From NCBI GenBank assembly GCA_023701205.1, contig JAMPXJ010000025.1, forward strand, positions 1 to 64,000: a stretch of 64,000 nt of DNA, read 5' to 3'. The stretch comes from Oligoflexia bacterium. Its GTDB lineage: Bacteria; Bdellovibrionota; UBA1018. This document shows positions 1 through 9,227 of this stretch, piece after piece. The translations under genes were made by a program, and so were the position numbers. Position 1 is the first letter of the stretch. Each line of letters starts with the position of its first letter. A model generated the notes under the pieces. The model was given only the letters and a program-made list of their open reading frames with translations. It did no database searches and had not been told where the DNA came from.

Positions 1-2712
1 TCCGCGGACTCCGCCGACGAGCAGGATGAGGATGAGGATGATTTGGAGCCCAGCGAGCACTTCAACGATGACGATGAAGAGCTCGATGAGGAAGACGATG
101 ATCGCGACGACGATGAGCCCGTCGGAATGGGGCCAGGGCCCGAGGGCGGAGACGAAGGCGGCTCATCGGGAAGCGGCGACCGCCCGTCGGGAACCGTTTC
201 TCCCTCCGAGGGCGCGGCGGGAGGTTCCCAGCCACAGCACGAGAGCGGAGCTCCCGGAAGTGAGGCTGGCAGCCCGGGCGAGAGTTTCCAGGGCGGTGGA
301 GGAGAGGATCAGGGCGACGGCCGGCGGCGACGGCATCGGCGTGGCCGGCGCGGCGGACGCCATCGGCGCCGTGGCGGACAGGGCGGCGCGCCCGGGCTGC
401 CAAATCCAAATGAGCAGCCTTCTCAGCAGTCGGCGAGTTCCCATCAGGAGCGGGAGGCCGCGCTCGAGGGCGCACCTCAGAACTTCCGGAATCAGATCGC
501 CGACGAGGGCGCGACGGACTCGGACCGTTCCGCGCTGGTCGAGGCGAACGTCGCGGCCGACCAGCTCGAAGGCGCCGGACGTCCCGGCGCGGGCGAGTCC
601 ACGGTCGAGGGTCGCAAGTCGACCGTGGATCGCGCGGATTTCAAGCAGCAACGTGGCCGCGACCGGCGGATCCGTTCGCGTTCGAGCGCCAACCGTCCCC
701 CGCGCGCACAGGTGAATATCCAGGACCTCCTCAAAGAAGGCCAGGAGGTCATCGTCCAGGTCGCCAAGGATCCGATCGCGACCAAAGGCGCGCGCCTGAC
801 CTGCCATATCAGCCTTCCCGGAAGACACCTGGTCTGCATGCCGACCATCGATCACGTCGGGGTTTCCCGCCGGATCGAGCGCGACGACGAGCGGCGGAGA
901 CTGCGGGATTTCGTCGAGAGCAACCGTCCGAAGAATCTGGGCTTCATCGTTCGCACCGCGAGCGGCAAGCAGTCCGAGAAACGCATCAAGCAGGACATCG
1001 AATACCTGACGCGCCTTTGGGCCGAGATCCGCGAAAAAGCCGCAAACGTGACCGCGCCCGCGCTGGTTTACGAGGATCTCAATGCCGTGCTGCGCTCGAT
1101 CCGCGACTGGGTGACCGAGGATATCGACAAGGTCGTCGTCGACTCGCGGTACCATTTCAACGAGATGCAGCGCTTCGTTTCGCACTTCATGCCCTCGATC
1201 AAGCAGAAGGTCGAGCTCTACCACGGTGACGTGCCGATCTTCGATGCCTACGGGATCTCCACGGAGCTGGCCCGCGCGCTCGAGCGCAAGGTCTGGCTCA
1301 AGTCCGGCGGTTACATCGTGATCGACCAGGCCGAGGCGCTGGTCGCGATCGACGTGAACACGGGCCGTTATGTCGGCAAGAAGAACCTCGAGGACACGAT
1401 TCTCAAGACGAACCTCGAGGCGGTCCAGGAGATCGCCTACCAGCTTCGCCTGCGCAACTGCGGCGGCATCATCATCCTCGACCTGATCGACATGGAGAAA
1501 GAGGAGAACAAGCACCGCGTGTACCGCGCGCTCGAGGAGGCGCTCAAGAAGGACCGTGCCCGGCCGACGATCCTCAAGATCTCGGAGCTGGGGCTGGTCG
1601 AGATGACCCGCAAGCGCACTCGCGACACGATGGTGCGCGCGCTTTGCGAGTCGTGCTCGCATTGCGAGGGCAAGGGCTTCGTCAAGAGCAAGCAGACGGT
1701 GGCTTACGAGGTCCTGCGCGAGATCGAGCGCGAGGGAATCGAGAAGGACGTCAGCAAGATCATGGTCCAGGCTCATGCCGACGTGATCGACATCCTGGCC
1801 ATCGAGGAGCGCGAGACGCTCGACCAGCTCGAGCGCCGTTATCGCAAGCAGATTTATCTTCAGGCGGTGACGGATTTCCATCCCGAGCAGTTCGAGATCG
1901 TCGGCGACAAGGTCGAAGGCGCTTCCGCGCGAGGCAAGGACCGCAACGAGCGCTTCCAGCGCCATGCGCGCGGCGGGCAGCAGCGTTCGGAGGAGCAGCG
2001 GGGCGATCGGGGCCGAGGCCGGGATCGTGACCGCAATCGCGGACGGGACCGCGATCGGGATCGCGACCGGGACCGTGATCGGGACCGTGATCGTGATCGT
2101 GATCGTAATCGCGAGGGTCGCGAACAGCAGGCCCGTCCCGTCATCGTCCCGGTGCAGTCGCCGCGTATCCCGCAACCCCTGGAGCCGGGTGCGGAGCCGT
2201 CGAATGCGAGCCAGGAGTTCCTGCCACAGGCACAATCGGGAGGCGAACGTCCGGTTCCCGCGGATGGCGAGGTTCCGGTACAGAATGGCGCTCCGAGAAG
2301 CGATGACTTTTTCGATGAGGAGGATCGCCTGGCTTTCCTCAGGGCCCAGGCGGCCCAGGACGCGGCTTTGGCGAGACTTCGTGGTCCCGGTGAGCCGGGC
2401 GCGCAGGCGCGTCCCGCGGGAGGTCAGGGAGGCGGGCAAGGTCGCGGTGATCGCAATCGTGATCGCGGAGCTGGCGAAGGCGGCGGACGCGATCGCAATC
2501 GCCGGCGTCGTGGCAAAAAAGGCGGACGTTTCGGCGGCAAGGGCGGACCTCGTCCTGATCAGCGACCTGACCAGCGCGCCGATCAGCGTGGCGACCAGCG
2601 CCCGAATCCTCAGGGTGAGCAGCCCCGGCCGCAGTCGAACGACTCCGCTCCTTCGGACTCCGATCGCGGTGGCGGCGGTGGCGGCTCGGATCATTCCCAG
2701 CCGCCGGTCTGA
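1..2712 (+). CDS. rne: Rne/Rng family ribonuclease (RNase E/G), 5' end outside window
   Basis: Endoribonuclease of the RNase E/G family, which cleaves single-stranded RNA in rRNA maturation and mRNA decay. The frame is open from base 1, so the true start lies upstream; the first codons are strongly acidic (many D/E). A basic Arg/Gly-rich stretch follows (about 310-400). The S1-like RNA-binding region lies near 735-900 (GQEVIVQVAKDPIATKGARL). The catalytic core has the metal-site motifs AIDVNTG (about 1350) and LDLIDME (about 1480) and a zinc-link-like cysteine cluster CESCSHC (about 1645). The C-terminal third is low-complexity: an RD-dipeptide run at about 2020-2115 and RG/DQ-rich repeats to the stop, resembling a disordered RNA- or protein-binding tail. 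prmA follows after 45 bases. The family assignment is secure; whether it is closer to E or G is not. Confidence 0.93.
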   Translation, partial: SADSADEQDEDEDDLEPSEHFNDDDEELDEEDDDRDDDEPVGMGPGPEGGDEGGSSGSGDRPSGTVSPSEGAAGGSQPQHESGAPGSEAGSPGESFQGGGGEDQGDGRRRRHRRGRRGGRHRRRGGQGGAPGLPNPNEQPSQQSASSHQEREAALEGAPQNFRNQIADEGATDSDRSALVEANVAADQLEGAGRPGAGESTVEGRKSTVDRADFKQQRGRDRRIRSRSSANRPPRAQVNIQDLLKEGQEVIVQVAKDPIATKGARLTCHISLPGRHLVCMPTIDHVGVSRRIERDDERRRLRDFVESNRPKNLGFIVRTASGKQSEKRIKQDIEYLTRLWAEIREKAANVTAPALVYEDLNAVLRSIRDWVTEDIDKVVVDSRYHFNEMQRFVSHFMPSIKQKVELYHGDVPIFDAYGISTELARALERKVWLKSGGYIVIDQAEALVAIDVNTGRYVGKKNLEDTILKTNLEAVQEIAYQLRLRNCGGIIILDLIDMEKEENKHRVYRALEEALKKDRARPTILKISELGLVEMTRKRTRDTMVRALCESCSHCEGKGFVKSKQTVAYEVLREIEREGIEKDVSKIMVQAHADVIDILAIEERETLDQLERRYRKQIYLQAVTDFHPEQFEIVGDKVEGASARGKDRNERFQRHARGGQQRSEEQRGDRGRGRDRDRNRGRDRDRDRDRDRDRDRDRDRDRNREGREQQARPVIVPVQSPRIPQPLEPGAEPSNASQEFLPQAQSGGERPVPADGEVPVQNGAPRSDDFFDEEDRLAFLRAQAAQDAALARLRGPGEPGAQARPAGGQGGGQGRGDRNRDRGAGEGGGRDRNRRRRGKKGGRFGGKGGPRPDQRPDQRADQRGDQRPNPQGEQPRPQSNDSAPSDSDRGGGGGGSDHSQPPV

Positions 2713-2757
2713 TCGCTCGTGGGCGGGTCATCATTCCGTTGTTCCGTCAGTATTCCC

Positions 2758-3735
2758 ATGAGGGTCGTGATACCGGGAGGCAAACCCGCGGATCGCGAGA
2801 CCTTCTATGAGTGGGCCTGGAAGGAGCTCGCGCGGCATGGTCTCGCGGGTATTCACGAGGGCACCGTACTGAGCGGCGATGCGGCGGAGCAGGGGCTCGA
2901 AACCGAGTCCTGGACCGTGGACGCGGGGGAGGCTCCCCGGGAGCGGGACTGGGTGGGGCATCAGTCGCGGGTGAGCGCGGACTTTTATTTCGAGACCGAG
3001 TCCGGAGCGCGCGAAGCCGTGCGGCGTCTGTCGGGAATCCCTGGACTGGTCATCGCCGCGCCGGAAGAGGTGCCCGAGCAGGATTGGGATGCCGAATGGA
3101 AAGCCTCGTTTCTGGGCTCGGCTAACGGTGTCAGCATCGCGCCCGGTTGGCGCGTCGTACCGCCTTGGCTCGAGGCGGGCGCGGGAAAGAACGAAAGCGG
3201 CGAGTGGCTGCTCAAGATCAATCCCGGCGCGGGCTTCGGAACCGGAACGCATGAGACGACCCAGCTTTGCCTGGGCGCCATCGCTGACTGCGCGGGCCTC
3301 GTTCCGGGCGCGCTCGAAGGCAAGCGGGTACTGGATTTCGGCAGCGGCTCCGGGATCCTCGCGGTCGGCGCGGCGCTCCTGGGCGCGCGGGTGGATGCCA
3401 TCGAGATCGATCCGCTCGCGATCGACAACGCCCGCGAGAACGCGCGCCTGAACGGAGTTGAAAGCCGGATCGAGTACGCGCGGGAGCTCCCCGCGCTTTC
3501 GAGGACGCCGGCGTACGATATCGTGATCGCCAATATCCTTCGCCCCGTGCTGCTGGAATTTTCAGAGGAGCTGCTCGCGCGCCTTCGCTCCCAAGGCGCC
3601 CTGATCCTTTCGGGCTTGATCGAGAGCGATGTGCCGGAGGTGGCTTCGCGCTACGGGCGCCTGATGGGCGCGCAGCCGGAAATCCGCTCGCTCAATGAGT
3701 GGCGCGGCCTTTACTGGCGGCAAAGGAAGAGCTGA
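2758..3735 (+). CDS. prmA: Ribosomal protein L11 methyltransferase-like (PrmA)
   Basis: SAM-dependent methyltransferase, 325 aa from the ATG at 2758; an in-frame GTG at 2719 would add 13 residues but has no better support. The family marker NPGAGFGTGTHETT, the SAM motif DFGSGSGILAVGAALLGA and the NILRPVLLEF motif (PrmA enzymes have an N-I/P-L sequence there) are all present. PrmA trimethylates ribosomal protein L11 in the cytoplasm. The N-terminal part, which in PrmA recognises the substrate, is divergent, so a different protein substrate cannot be excluded. It lies downstream of the RNase gene on the same strand and ends 5 bases from the stop of a convergent membrane-protein gene. Confidence 0.85.
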   Translation: MRVVIPGGKPADRETFYEWAWKELARHGLAGIHEGTVLSGDAAEQGLETESWTVDAGEAPRERDWVGHQSRVSADFYFETESGAREAVRRLSGIPGLVIAAPEEVPEQDWDAEWKASFLGSANGVSIAPGWRVVPPWLEAGAGKNESGEWLLKINPGAGFGTGTHETTQLCLGAIADCAGLVPGALEGKRVLDFGSGSGILAVGAALLGARVDAIEIDPLAIDNARENARLNGVESRIEYARELPALSRTPAYDIVIANILRPVLLEFSEELLARLRSQGALILSGLIESDVPEVASRYGRLMGAQPEIRSLNEWRGLYWRQRKS

Positions 3736-3740
3736 AGCGT

Positions 3741-5405
3741 TCAGCGCGGGCTCTTCATGTAGATGAAGGCCTGCCAGCGGCCCTGCTGGCAGATGTGGCG
3801 ATCGGGTTTCCAGCCCGGTATTTCGAGCAGCTTGTGCAGGAAATACTCCCGCCAGTTCATCCAGACGGATTGGATCTCCGGGTGCCTCGAAGCCGGGGCG
3901 GAGATGAAGCGTTCGGCGTGGCTCAAGGTTTCGGGCACCACGACCGCCTCGACCTCCTCGCCGTGCCGGAGCGCGAGTTCCCGGCGCTCCCAGAAGTCGT
4001 TGGTCCGGGTGAATTCCCACTCGGGATGCCTTCGCGAGAGTTCGATCGTCACATCGGGAAACGTGGGATCCCAGACTCGGAACGGGCGCGGATGCCCCAG
4101 GCGGGCTTCGAGCGCCACGAGCTGCTCGTCGATGCAATCGATGAGGCGGTAATACGTCCGCCACCGCCAGCTTTCGCCGCGGCTGAGCTCCTGCGCCTGT
4201 GAAACGGCGGTGTAGCCATAGATGCCCGTGAGAAAGACCGTCGCAAGCCCGAGGGCTGCCAGGCTCGCACGCGAGAGCGAGGCGCGCCGGCCCGGCAGGG
4301 CGCGGCCCCGCCACGCCTGAAGAAGCGCCACTCCGATGAAGCACCAGAGCGAAAGATGGATGTAGTAGATGAACCAGACCTCGGGTTTCGAATGCCAGAG
4401 CCAGCAGGAGCCCAGCACCCAGCCGGCTGCGGGCACGAGCGTGAGCTCCCCGGAGGCTTCGCCCGGAACCCGTGACCGAGCTCTGAGCGCCGCGCGCACG
4501 AGCGGCAGCCCCAGGCCCAGCAGAGTCGCCGCGAAGATGAGGAACCAAAGCACCACCGCGGCCCAGCGCACGGCCGAAGGCCAGGGTACCGGGCTTCCCA
4601 TGGATTCAAACAGGCTTCCCAGCGCGGTGTCCACGGAACGAAGCCAGCCATTGCCCACGGCCAGCCGTTTCCACTGGGTGGTCATCTGATGCAGGAAAAG
4701 CTTGGGGTGCGCGAGAATCGTGACGATCCAGGGCGAGAGATAGAGCGCGGTCTTCCAGCCGATCTCCCAGGCGCGCCTGAGAAGCCTCCGCGGATCCAGA
4801 ATGAGCCAGAAGACGACGGGAAACACCAGGTGCACGGCGTTGAAATGCGCGTACGCCGCGAAGGCCAGGAGCGCGGCGATTGGATCCCAGTAGGTCCGGG
4901 CCTTGAACCGTTCGGGAAAACCCAACGTGAGCCCCAGAACCAGCGCCATTCCCGCGAGCCCGATGAGCGACTCAGGGCGAACGAGCACCGAGGCCCAGCG
5001 CAATACGGGATCCAGCCCGAAGCCCAACGCAAGCACGCCGGCCGCCACGGCCGGCAGCCCTTTGCGGTAAAGCCAGACCGCGAGCAAGGACCCTGACAAT
5101 GCCCAGGCCGAAAGAGGCCAGAACTTCAGGCCGAAGCTCCCGTCGATGCCGACCAGGCGCCCGAGCCCGATCAGGATCGGATACAGCGGCATCGTGTTGA
5201 AATTGAATATCCGGTAAGTCGGTTCGAAGGGCGCCTGCGGCAGCATCACCCAACGGGGCGGCCAGCTGAAAAGCTCCTTCGCGACGAAATAAAAAGCCGA
5301 GTCATCCGGCCAGGGAACCGGAACGAACGAAAGGGGAGAGAGCCATACCGCCAGTGCCGCCAGGATCGGGATGAGAGCCAGCAGGAGCGGCAGGGGCCTT
5401 TTCAC
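3741..5405 (-). CDS. Polytopic membrane protein, putative GT-C type glycosyltransferase
   Basis: Predicted inner-membrane protein of 554 aa. It begins with a hydrophobic segment (residues about 5-25) followed by a periplasmic-loop sequence PWPDDSAFYF, which resembles the acidic first-loop motif of GT-C enzymes (PMT, ArnT and GT39 relatives). Many hydrophobic segments follow, then a soluble C-terminal region of about 150 aa. GT-C enzymes transfer sugars from polyprenyl-phosphate donors in the periplasm. It is the last gene of the minus-strand operon starting at 11984, 12 bases after rmlA, which fits late-stage glycan modification. I do not recognise a closer family; the substrate is unknown. 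Confidence 0.6.
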   Translation of the reverse strand: MKRPLPLLLALIPILAALAVWLSPLSFVPVPWPDDSAFYFVAKELFSWPPRWVMLPQAPFEPTYRIFNFNTMPLYPILIGLGRLVGIDGSFGLKFWPLSAWALSGSLLAVWLYRKGLPAVAAGVLALGFGLDPVLRWASVLVRPESLIGLAGMALVLGLTLGFPERFKARTYWDPIAALLAFAAYAHFNAVHLVFPVVFWLILDPRRLLRRAWEIGWKTALYLSPWIVTILAHPKLFLHQMTTQWKRLAVGNGWLRSVDTALGSLFESMGSPVPWPSAVRWAAVVLWFLIFAATLLGLGLPLVRAALRARSRVPGEASGELTLVPAAGWVLGSCWLWHSKPEVWFIYYIHLSLWCFIGVALLQAWRGRALPGRRASLSRASLAALGLATVFLTGIYGYTAVSQAQELSRGESWRWRTYYRLIDCIDEQLVALEARLGHPRPFRVWDPTFPDVTIELSRRHPEWEFTRTNDFWERRELALRHGEEVEAVVVPETLSHAERFISAPASRHPEIQSVWMNWREYFLHKLLEIPGWKPDRHICQQGRWQAFIYMKSPR

Positions 5406-5417
5406 CGTCCGCCTCGC

Positions 5418-6320
5418 TTACTTCATCGGAGTGTAGGGGGCCGGCTTGATGAAAGGATCCTTCCGGATCTGCTGCAGGTAGGCCCCGTACTGGCTTTTGC
5501 CGTATTGCTCGGCGAGCTTCTCGAGCTGCTGAGGCGGGATGAAGCCCTTGGTATACGCGATCTCCTCGATACAGGCGACCTTGAGACCCTGGCGCTGCTC
5601 GATCGTCTGCACGAAGAGCGAGGCCGAGATCAGCGAATCATAGGTGCCCGAATCCAGCCAGGCCACACCGCGGCCGAGCGGCTCGACGAAAAGCTCACCC
5701 TTCGCGAGGTAGGTTTTGTTGACGTCCGTGATCTCGAGCTCCCCGCGCGCGGAGGGCTTGAGATTTCGAGCGATCCCGACGATCTGCGAGTCGTAGAAAT
5801 AAAGGCCGGGCACGGCCCAGTTCGAGCGCGGCGCCTTGGGCTTTTCCTCGAGGCTGACCGCCTTGCCGGAAGGGTCGAATTCGACTACGCCGTAACGCTC
5901 GGGATCGGTGACATGATAGGCGAAGATCTGGGCGCCCTTCTTGAGCGAGGCGGCCTTCTCGACGAGCGGCACGAGATGATGGCCGTAAAAGATGTTATCG
6001 CCCAGGATCAGGCACACCGAATCGTTCCCGATGAAATCCGCGCCGATGGTGAAGGCTTGCGCGATCCCCTCGGGCTTGGGCTGTTCCTTGTAAGTCAGCT
6101 CGAGGCCGAGCTGGCTTCCATCGCCCAGCAGCTCCTCGATCATCGGCAGGTCGCGCGGCGTGCTGATGATCAGGATCTCGCGGATCCCGCCGAGCATGAG
6201 CGTCGAGAGCGGGTAGTAGATCGTGGGCTTGTCATAGACCGGGAGCAGCTGTTTGCTCAGGGTCTTGGTCAGAGGATAGAGCCGCGTGCCACTGCCGCCG
6301 GCAAGGAGAATCCCTTTCAT
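5418..6320 (-). CDS. rmlA: Glucose-1-phosphate thymidylyltransferase RmlA
   Basis: Makes dTDP-glucose from glucose-1-phosphate and dTTP, the first step toward dTDP-rhamnose and other dTDP-deoxysugars. The nucleotidyltransferase signature [13 protein letters not shown] is at residues 6-18, followed by [11 protein letters not shown], and the C-terminal motifs DSGTYDSL and [10 protein letters not shown] are typical of RmlA; 300 aa is a little above the usual 290. The ATG overlaps the rmlB stop by 4 bases (ATGA), implying translational coupling. RmlD is not seen in the window, so the final product need not be rhamnose. Confidence 0.95.
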   Translation of the reverse strand: MKGILLAGGSGTRLYPLTKTLSKQLLPVYDKPTIYYPLSTLMLGGIREILIISTPRDLPMIEELLGDGSQLGLELTYKEQPKPEGIAQAFTIGADFIGNDSVCLILGDNIFYGHHLVPLVEKAASLKKGAQIFAYHVTDPERYGVVEFDPSGKAVSLEEKPKAPRSNWAVPGLYFYDSQIVGIARNLKPSARGELEITDVNKTYLAKGELFVEPLGRGVAWLDSGTYDSLISASLFVQTIEQRQGLKVACIEEIAYTKGFIPPQQLEKLAEQYGKSQYGAYLQQIRKDPFIKPAPYTPMK

Positions 6321-7363
6321 TTGCCGGCTCCTTTCTTGGCGGACTCGAGAACGGAGTTTTTCCAGCTCTCGTTGGCAAGATACCAGCGCACGGTGTCCGC
6401 CAGGCCGGACTCGAACTCGAAGCGACGCTTGAAGCCCAGCTCCTTCTGCGCGCGGGTGTCATCGATGGCGTAACGGCGGTCGTGGCCAGGTCGGTCCTTC
6501 ACGAACTGCATCGCGCTTTCGTGAGGCTTGCCGTCCGGGCGCGGGCGCTGCCGATCCAGCTCCTGGCAGATCGCCTTGACGACGTGGATGTTGTTGCGCT
6601 CGGCGTTGCCGCCGAAGCAGTAGGTCTCGCCGAGCTGACCCTTTTCGAGCGCCAGGAAAATCCCCGCGCAGTGATCCTGAACGTGGATCCAGTCGCGCAC
6701 GTTCTGCCCGTCGCCGTAAACGGGGAGCGGCCGGTTCGTGAGCGCGCAGTGAATCATGAAGGGAATCAGCTTCTCGGGAAACTGGCGCGGGCCGTAGTTG
6801 TTCGAGCAGTTCGTGGTGATCGTGGGCAGGCCGTACGTGTGAAACCAGGCGCGCGCGAGGTGGTCACCCGCCGCCTTGGAGGCGGAATACGGGGAGTTGG
6901 GCGCCATGGGCGTGGTCTCGCTGAACTTGCCGGTGGGTCCGAGCGAGCCATAGACTTCGTCGGTGGAGATCTGCAGGTAGCGGAAGCCGCTCTTCTTCGA
7001 ATCAGAGAGCGTCTTGTAACGCTCCAGCGCCGCGTTGAGCAGGGTGAAGGTGCCGCGGATATTGGTTTCGATGAAGGCCGAGGGCGAGTCGATCGAGCGG
7101 TCCACATGGGACTCGGCGGCGAAGTTCACCAGCCAGTCGATCTCATGCCGCTTGAGCAGCTCAGCCACGAGCTTGCCGTCGCAGATGTCGCCGATCACGA
7201 GCTCGAAGGAGCCCGGGCCCGTGATGCCGTCGAGGTTCTCGCGATGACCCGCATAGGTGAGCGAGTCGAGCACGATGACCCGATCGCCGCGTTTCACCGC
7301 CATTTCCACGAAATTACTGCCGATGAAACCGGCGCCACCCGTAACCAGGATCGAATTTTTCAT
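6317..7363 (-). CDS. rmlB: dTDP-glucose 4,6-dehydratase RmlB
   Basis: Extended SDR enzyme (348 aa) that converts dTDP-glucose to dTDP-4-keto-6-deoxyglucose using bound NAD. Visible are the Rossmann motif [11 protein letters not shown] near the N terminus, the catalytic STDEVYG, the active-site YSASK and the substrate-binding region ending [10 protein letters not shown]. Both ends overlap neighbours by 4 bases (ATGA): the upstream GT2 gene and rmlA downstream. Together with RmlA it supplies a dTDP-4-keto-6-deoxy sugar, which other enzymes in the locus may divert. Confidence 0.95.
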   Translation of the reverse strand: MKNSILVTGGAGFIGSNFVEMAVKRGDRVIVLDSLTYAGHRENLDGITGPGSFELVIGDICDGKLVAELLKRHEIDWLVNFAAESHVDRSIDSPSAFIETNIRGTFTLLNAALERYKTLSDSKKSGFRYLQISTDEVYGSLGPTGKFSETTPMAPNSPYSASKAAGDHLARAWFHTYGLPTITTNCSNNYGPRQFPEKLIPFMIHCALTNRPLPVYGDGQNVRDWIHVQDHCAGIFLALEKGQLGETYCFGGNAERNNIHVVKAICQELDRQRPRPDGKPHESAMQFVKDRPGHDRRYAIDDTRAQKELGFKRRFEFESGLADTVRWYLANESWKNSVLESAKKGAGK

Positions 7364-8304
7364 GATGGGCTCTTTTCGTCGAAATTCAGGGTTTTCGCCA
7401 CTACAAAGTGGGGCCGGCCTTTGACCTCTTCGAAGATTTTGCCGATGTATTCCGCGATGAATGCGAGGCTGAAAAGCTGGATCGAGCCCAGGAAGAGGCT
7501 CACGATGATGATGGTGCTGACGCCGCGCGGCAAGTCAGGATTCAGGATCCGATCAATGATCTGAAAGGTGATGGCCAGCACCGAAAGGAGTGCCACGCCG
7601 ATCGCGCCGAGGGAGATCATTTCGAGCGGCACGTAAGAGAAGGAGAAAATCGCTTTCTTCGCCCAGCGAAAGTTCGAAAGCAGGTTGTTCGTCGAGCGGC
7701 CGAACATCCGTTCCGGGCGGACGTAAGGGATGCCCACCTGCCGGAAGCCCGTCCAGGCGCGCAGGCCTCGCATGAAGCGGTCGCGTTCGGGCAGCCGCTT
7801 GAGCACCTCGAAGACCTTGCGGTCGATGAGCGAGAAGTCGCCCGCGTCGACAGGCACGCGGATGTAGGCCATCTTCTGGAAAAGGCGGTAAAAACCCTTG
7901 TAGGCCAGCTCCCAGAGGATCGGCATCTCGCGCTTGACGCGAACGCCGTAGATCACGTCGAACCCCTCGAGCCATTTCTTGTGGAAGTCCTCGATCAGCT
8001 CGGGCGGATCCTGCAGGTCGCCGTCCAGGAAAACGCAGGCATCGCCGCTCGCGCGTGCCATGCCGCTGGTGAAGGCGGCCTGCGAGCCGAAGTTGCGGCT
8101 GTGGGTGATTCCCTTGATTCTCGGGTTGCCCGCGGCCAGCTTTTCCAGAACCTCCTGGGTGTCGTCGGGGCTGCCGTCGTTCACGAAGATGATCTCGTAA
8201 TCGCAGCCGATCTTGCGGAAGGTGGCCTCCAGGCGCTCGGCCATGATCGGCATGGCCTGGGCGTCCTTGTAACAGGCGATGATGGCGCTGATCTTTCGGC
8301 TCAT
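7360..8304 (-). CDS. Family 2 glycosyltransferase with C-terminal membrane segments (DPM1/GtrB-like)
   Basis: A 314-aa GT2 enzyme. I chose the ATG at 8304 because the protein then begins MSRKISAIIACYKDA, the normal GT2 start, and its ATG overlaps the upstream methyltransferase stop (ATGA); the frame is open further upstream but there it is antisense-like. It has a nucleotide-binding FVNDGSPDDT, an acidic metal motif LDGDLQDPPELI and two hydrophobic segments near the C terminus, as in polyprenyl-phosphate glycosyltransferases such as GtrB, ArnC and Dpm1. It probably loads a sugar onto undecaprenyl phosphate, possibly for the membrane GT-C protein at 3741. Confidence 0.85.
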   Translation of the reverse strand: MSRKISAIIACYKDAQAMPIMAERLEATFRKIGCDYEIIFVNDGSPDDTQEVLEKLAAGNPRIKGITHSRNFGSQAAFTSGMARASGDACVFLDGDLQDPPELIEDFHKKWLEGFDVIYGVRVKREMPILWELAYKGFYRLFQKMAYIRVPVDAGDFSLIDRKVFEVLKRLPERDRFMRGLRAWTGFRQVGIPYVRPERMFGRSTNNLLSNFRWAKKAIFSFSYVPLEMISLGAIGVALLSVLAITFQIIDRILNPDLPRGVSTIIIVSLFLGSIQLFSLAFIAEYIGKIFEEVKGRPHFVVAKTLNFDEKSPS

Positions 8305-9227
8305 AGTGATTTTTTCCCGATCAAGGCGAAGTTGCCGGCGTTGAGCTTGATCCGGACATCGGCGAGCCTCAGCCGTTCGAGCGACGGCAGCAGCCAGCTT
8401 TTGAAACCCCTGGGCATGGGCGCGAGCTGGGCCCAGTAGCGAAGCGCGTAGCGGTTGGCGACCTCGAAGGCCTGCATCCCCGAGAAGCCCGCGCGCGCGA
8501 AGAGGCGCGAGAGATTGGTCGGATTGAACAGGTAGGTGTGCTCGATGTCGAAGATCGGGCTTTTCTCGCCCAGGAGCCGCGCGCTCAGCGCCTGCGTGTC
8601 GTGGGTCACGCAGACGGCGATCCCGCCAGGCTCGAGCGCCGTGTGGACGTTCCGCAGAAACGTCAGCGGATCGGGAACGTGGTCCAGCATCTGGAAAAAG
8701 CACGCCAGGCTCACTGATCCGGGAGTGAGGGCACCGCTTTCGAAAACCCGCTCGTCGAAGATGCCGCGAACGAAGCGGGCATTGGCCGCGGGGGCGGCGA
8801 ACTTGGCCTCGGCATCGCCGCTGGGCTCGATCTCGACGAGCTCGGCGAAGCCGTGCCGGGCGCCGTATTTCAGCATGAAGCCCGTGCCCCCGCCGATCTC
8901 GAGGAACACTCCGCGCCCTTTGGCGAGCTTCAGCCCGCGGTCGAGCACGGGCTCATAGGACTCGTAAATCTGCTTTTCCTGCCGCGAGTAGTTCACGCTG
9001 CTTTGGAGGTAAAGCGAAGCCAGGCGCCCGGGGTCGCACGCGGGATCCGAGTAGATGATCCCGCAGCCGCCGCAGGTGACGAGCCGGAAGTGGCGCCGAT
9101 CGGGCGTGCGGCGAGCCGAGAAGATCTCGGCATTCAGGTCCGCCTCATCGAAGTTCGGCCGGTATTTCACTTTCTTTCCGGCCTCGGGCCCGCAAAGCGT
9201 GCAGTGGCGAGTTTCGAGCTCGATCAT
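8301..9227 (-). CDS. Class I SAM methyltransferase with N-terminal zinc ribbon
   Basis: A 308-aa protein. The N terminus has two Cys pairs (C9/C12 and C52/C55), a putative zinc ribbon, followed by the SAM-binding motif FLEIGGGTGF (residues 108-117) and a methyltransferase fold with a typical FFQMLDHVPDP strand. Sugar C-methyltransferases such as TylC3 have a similar zinc-binding N-terminal part, but this protein is shorter (they are about 400 aa), so O- or C-methylation of a glycan or nucleotide sugar both remain possible. It overlaps by ATGA with the transketolase C half upstream and the GT2 downstream. Confidence 0.75.
   Translation of the reverse strand: MIELETRHCTLCGPEAGKKVKYRPNFDEADLNAEIFSARRTPDRRHFRLVTCGGCGIIYSDPACDPGRLASLYLQSSVNYSRQEKQIYESYEPVLDRGLKLAKGRGVFLEIGGGTGFMLKYGARHGFAELVEIEPSGDAEAKFAAPAANARFVRGIFDERVFESGALTPGSVSLACFFQMLDHVPDPLTFLRNVHTALEPGGIAVCVTHDTQALSARLLGEKSPIFDIEHTYLFNPTNLSRLFARAGFSGMQAFEVANRYALRYWAQLAPMPRGFKSWLLPSLERLRLADVRIKLNAGNFALIGKKSL

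Noticed and set aside
163..2694. Long open frame (843 codons) on the minus strand over the RNase gene
   Set aside because: It mirrors the GC-rich, RD-repeat coding sequence on the plus strand, is low-complexity and has no family motifs; the plus-strand RNase is certain.
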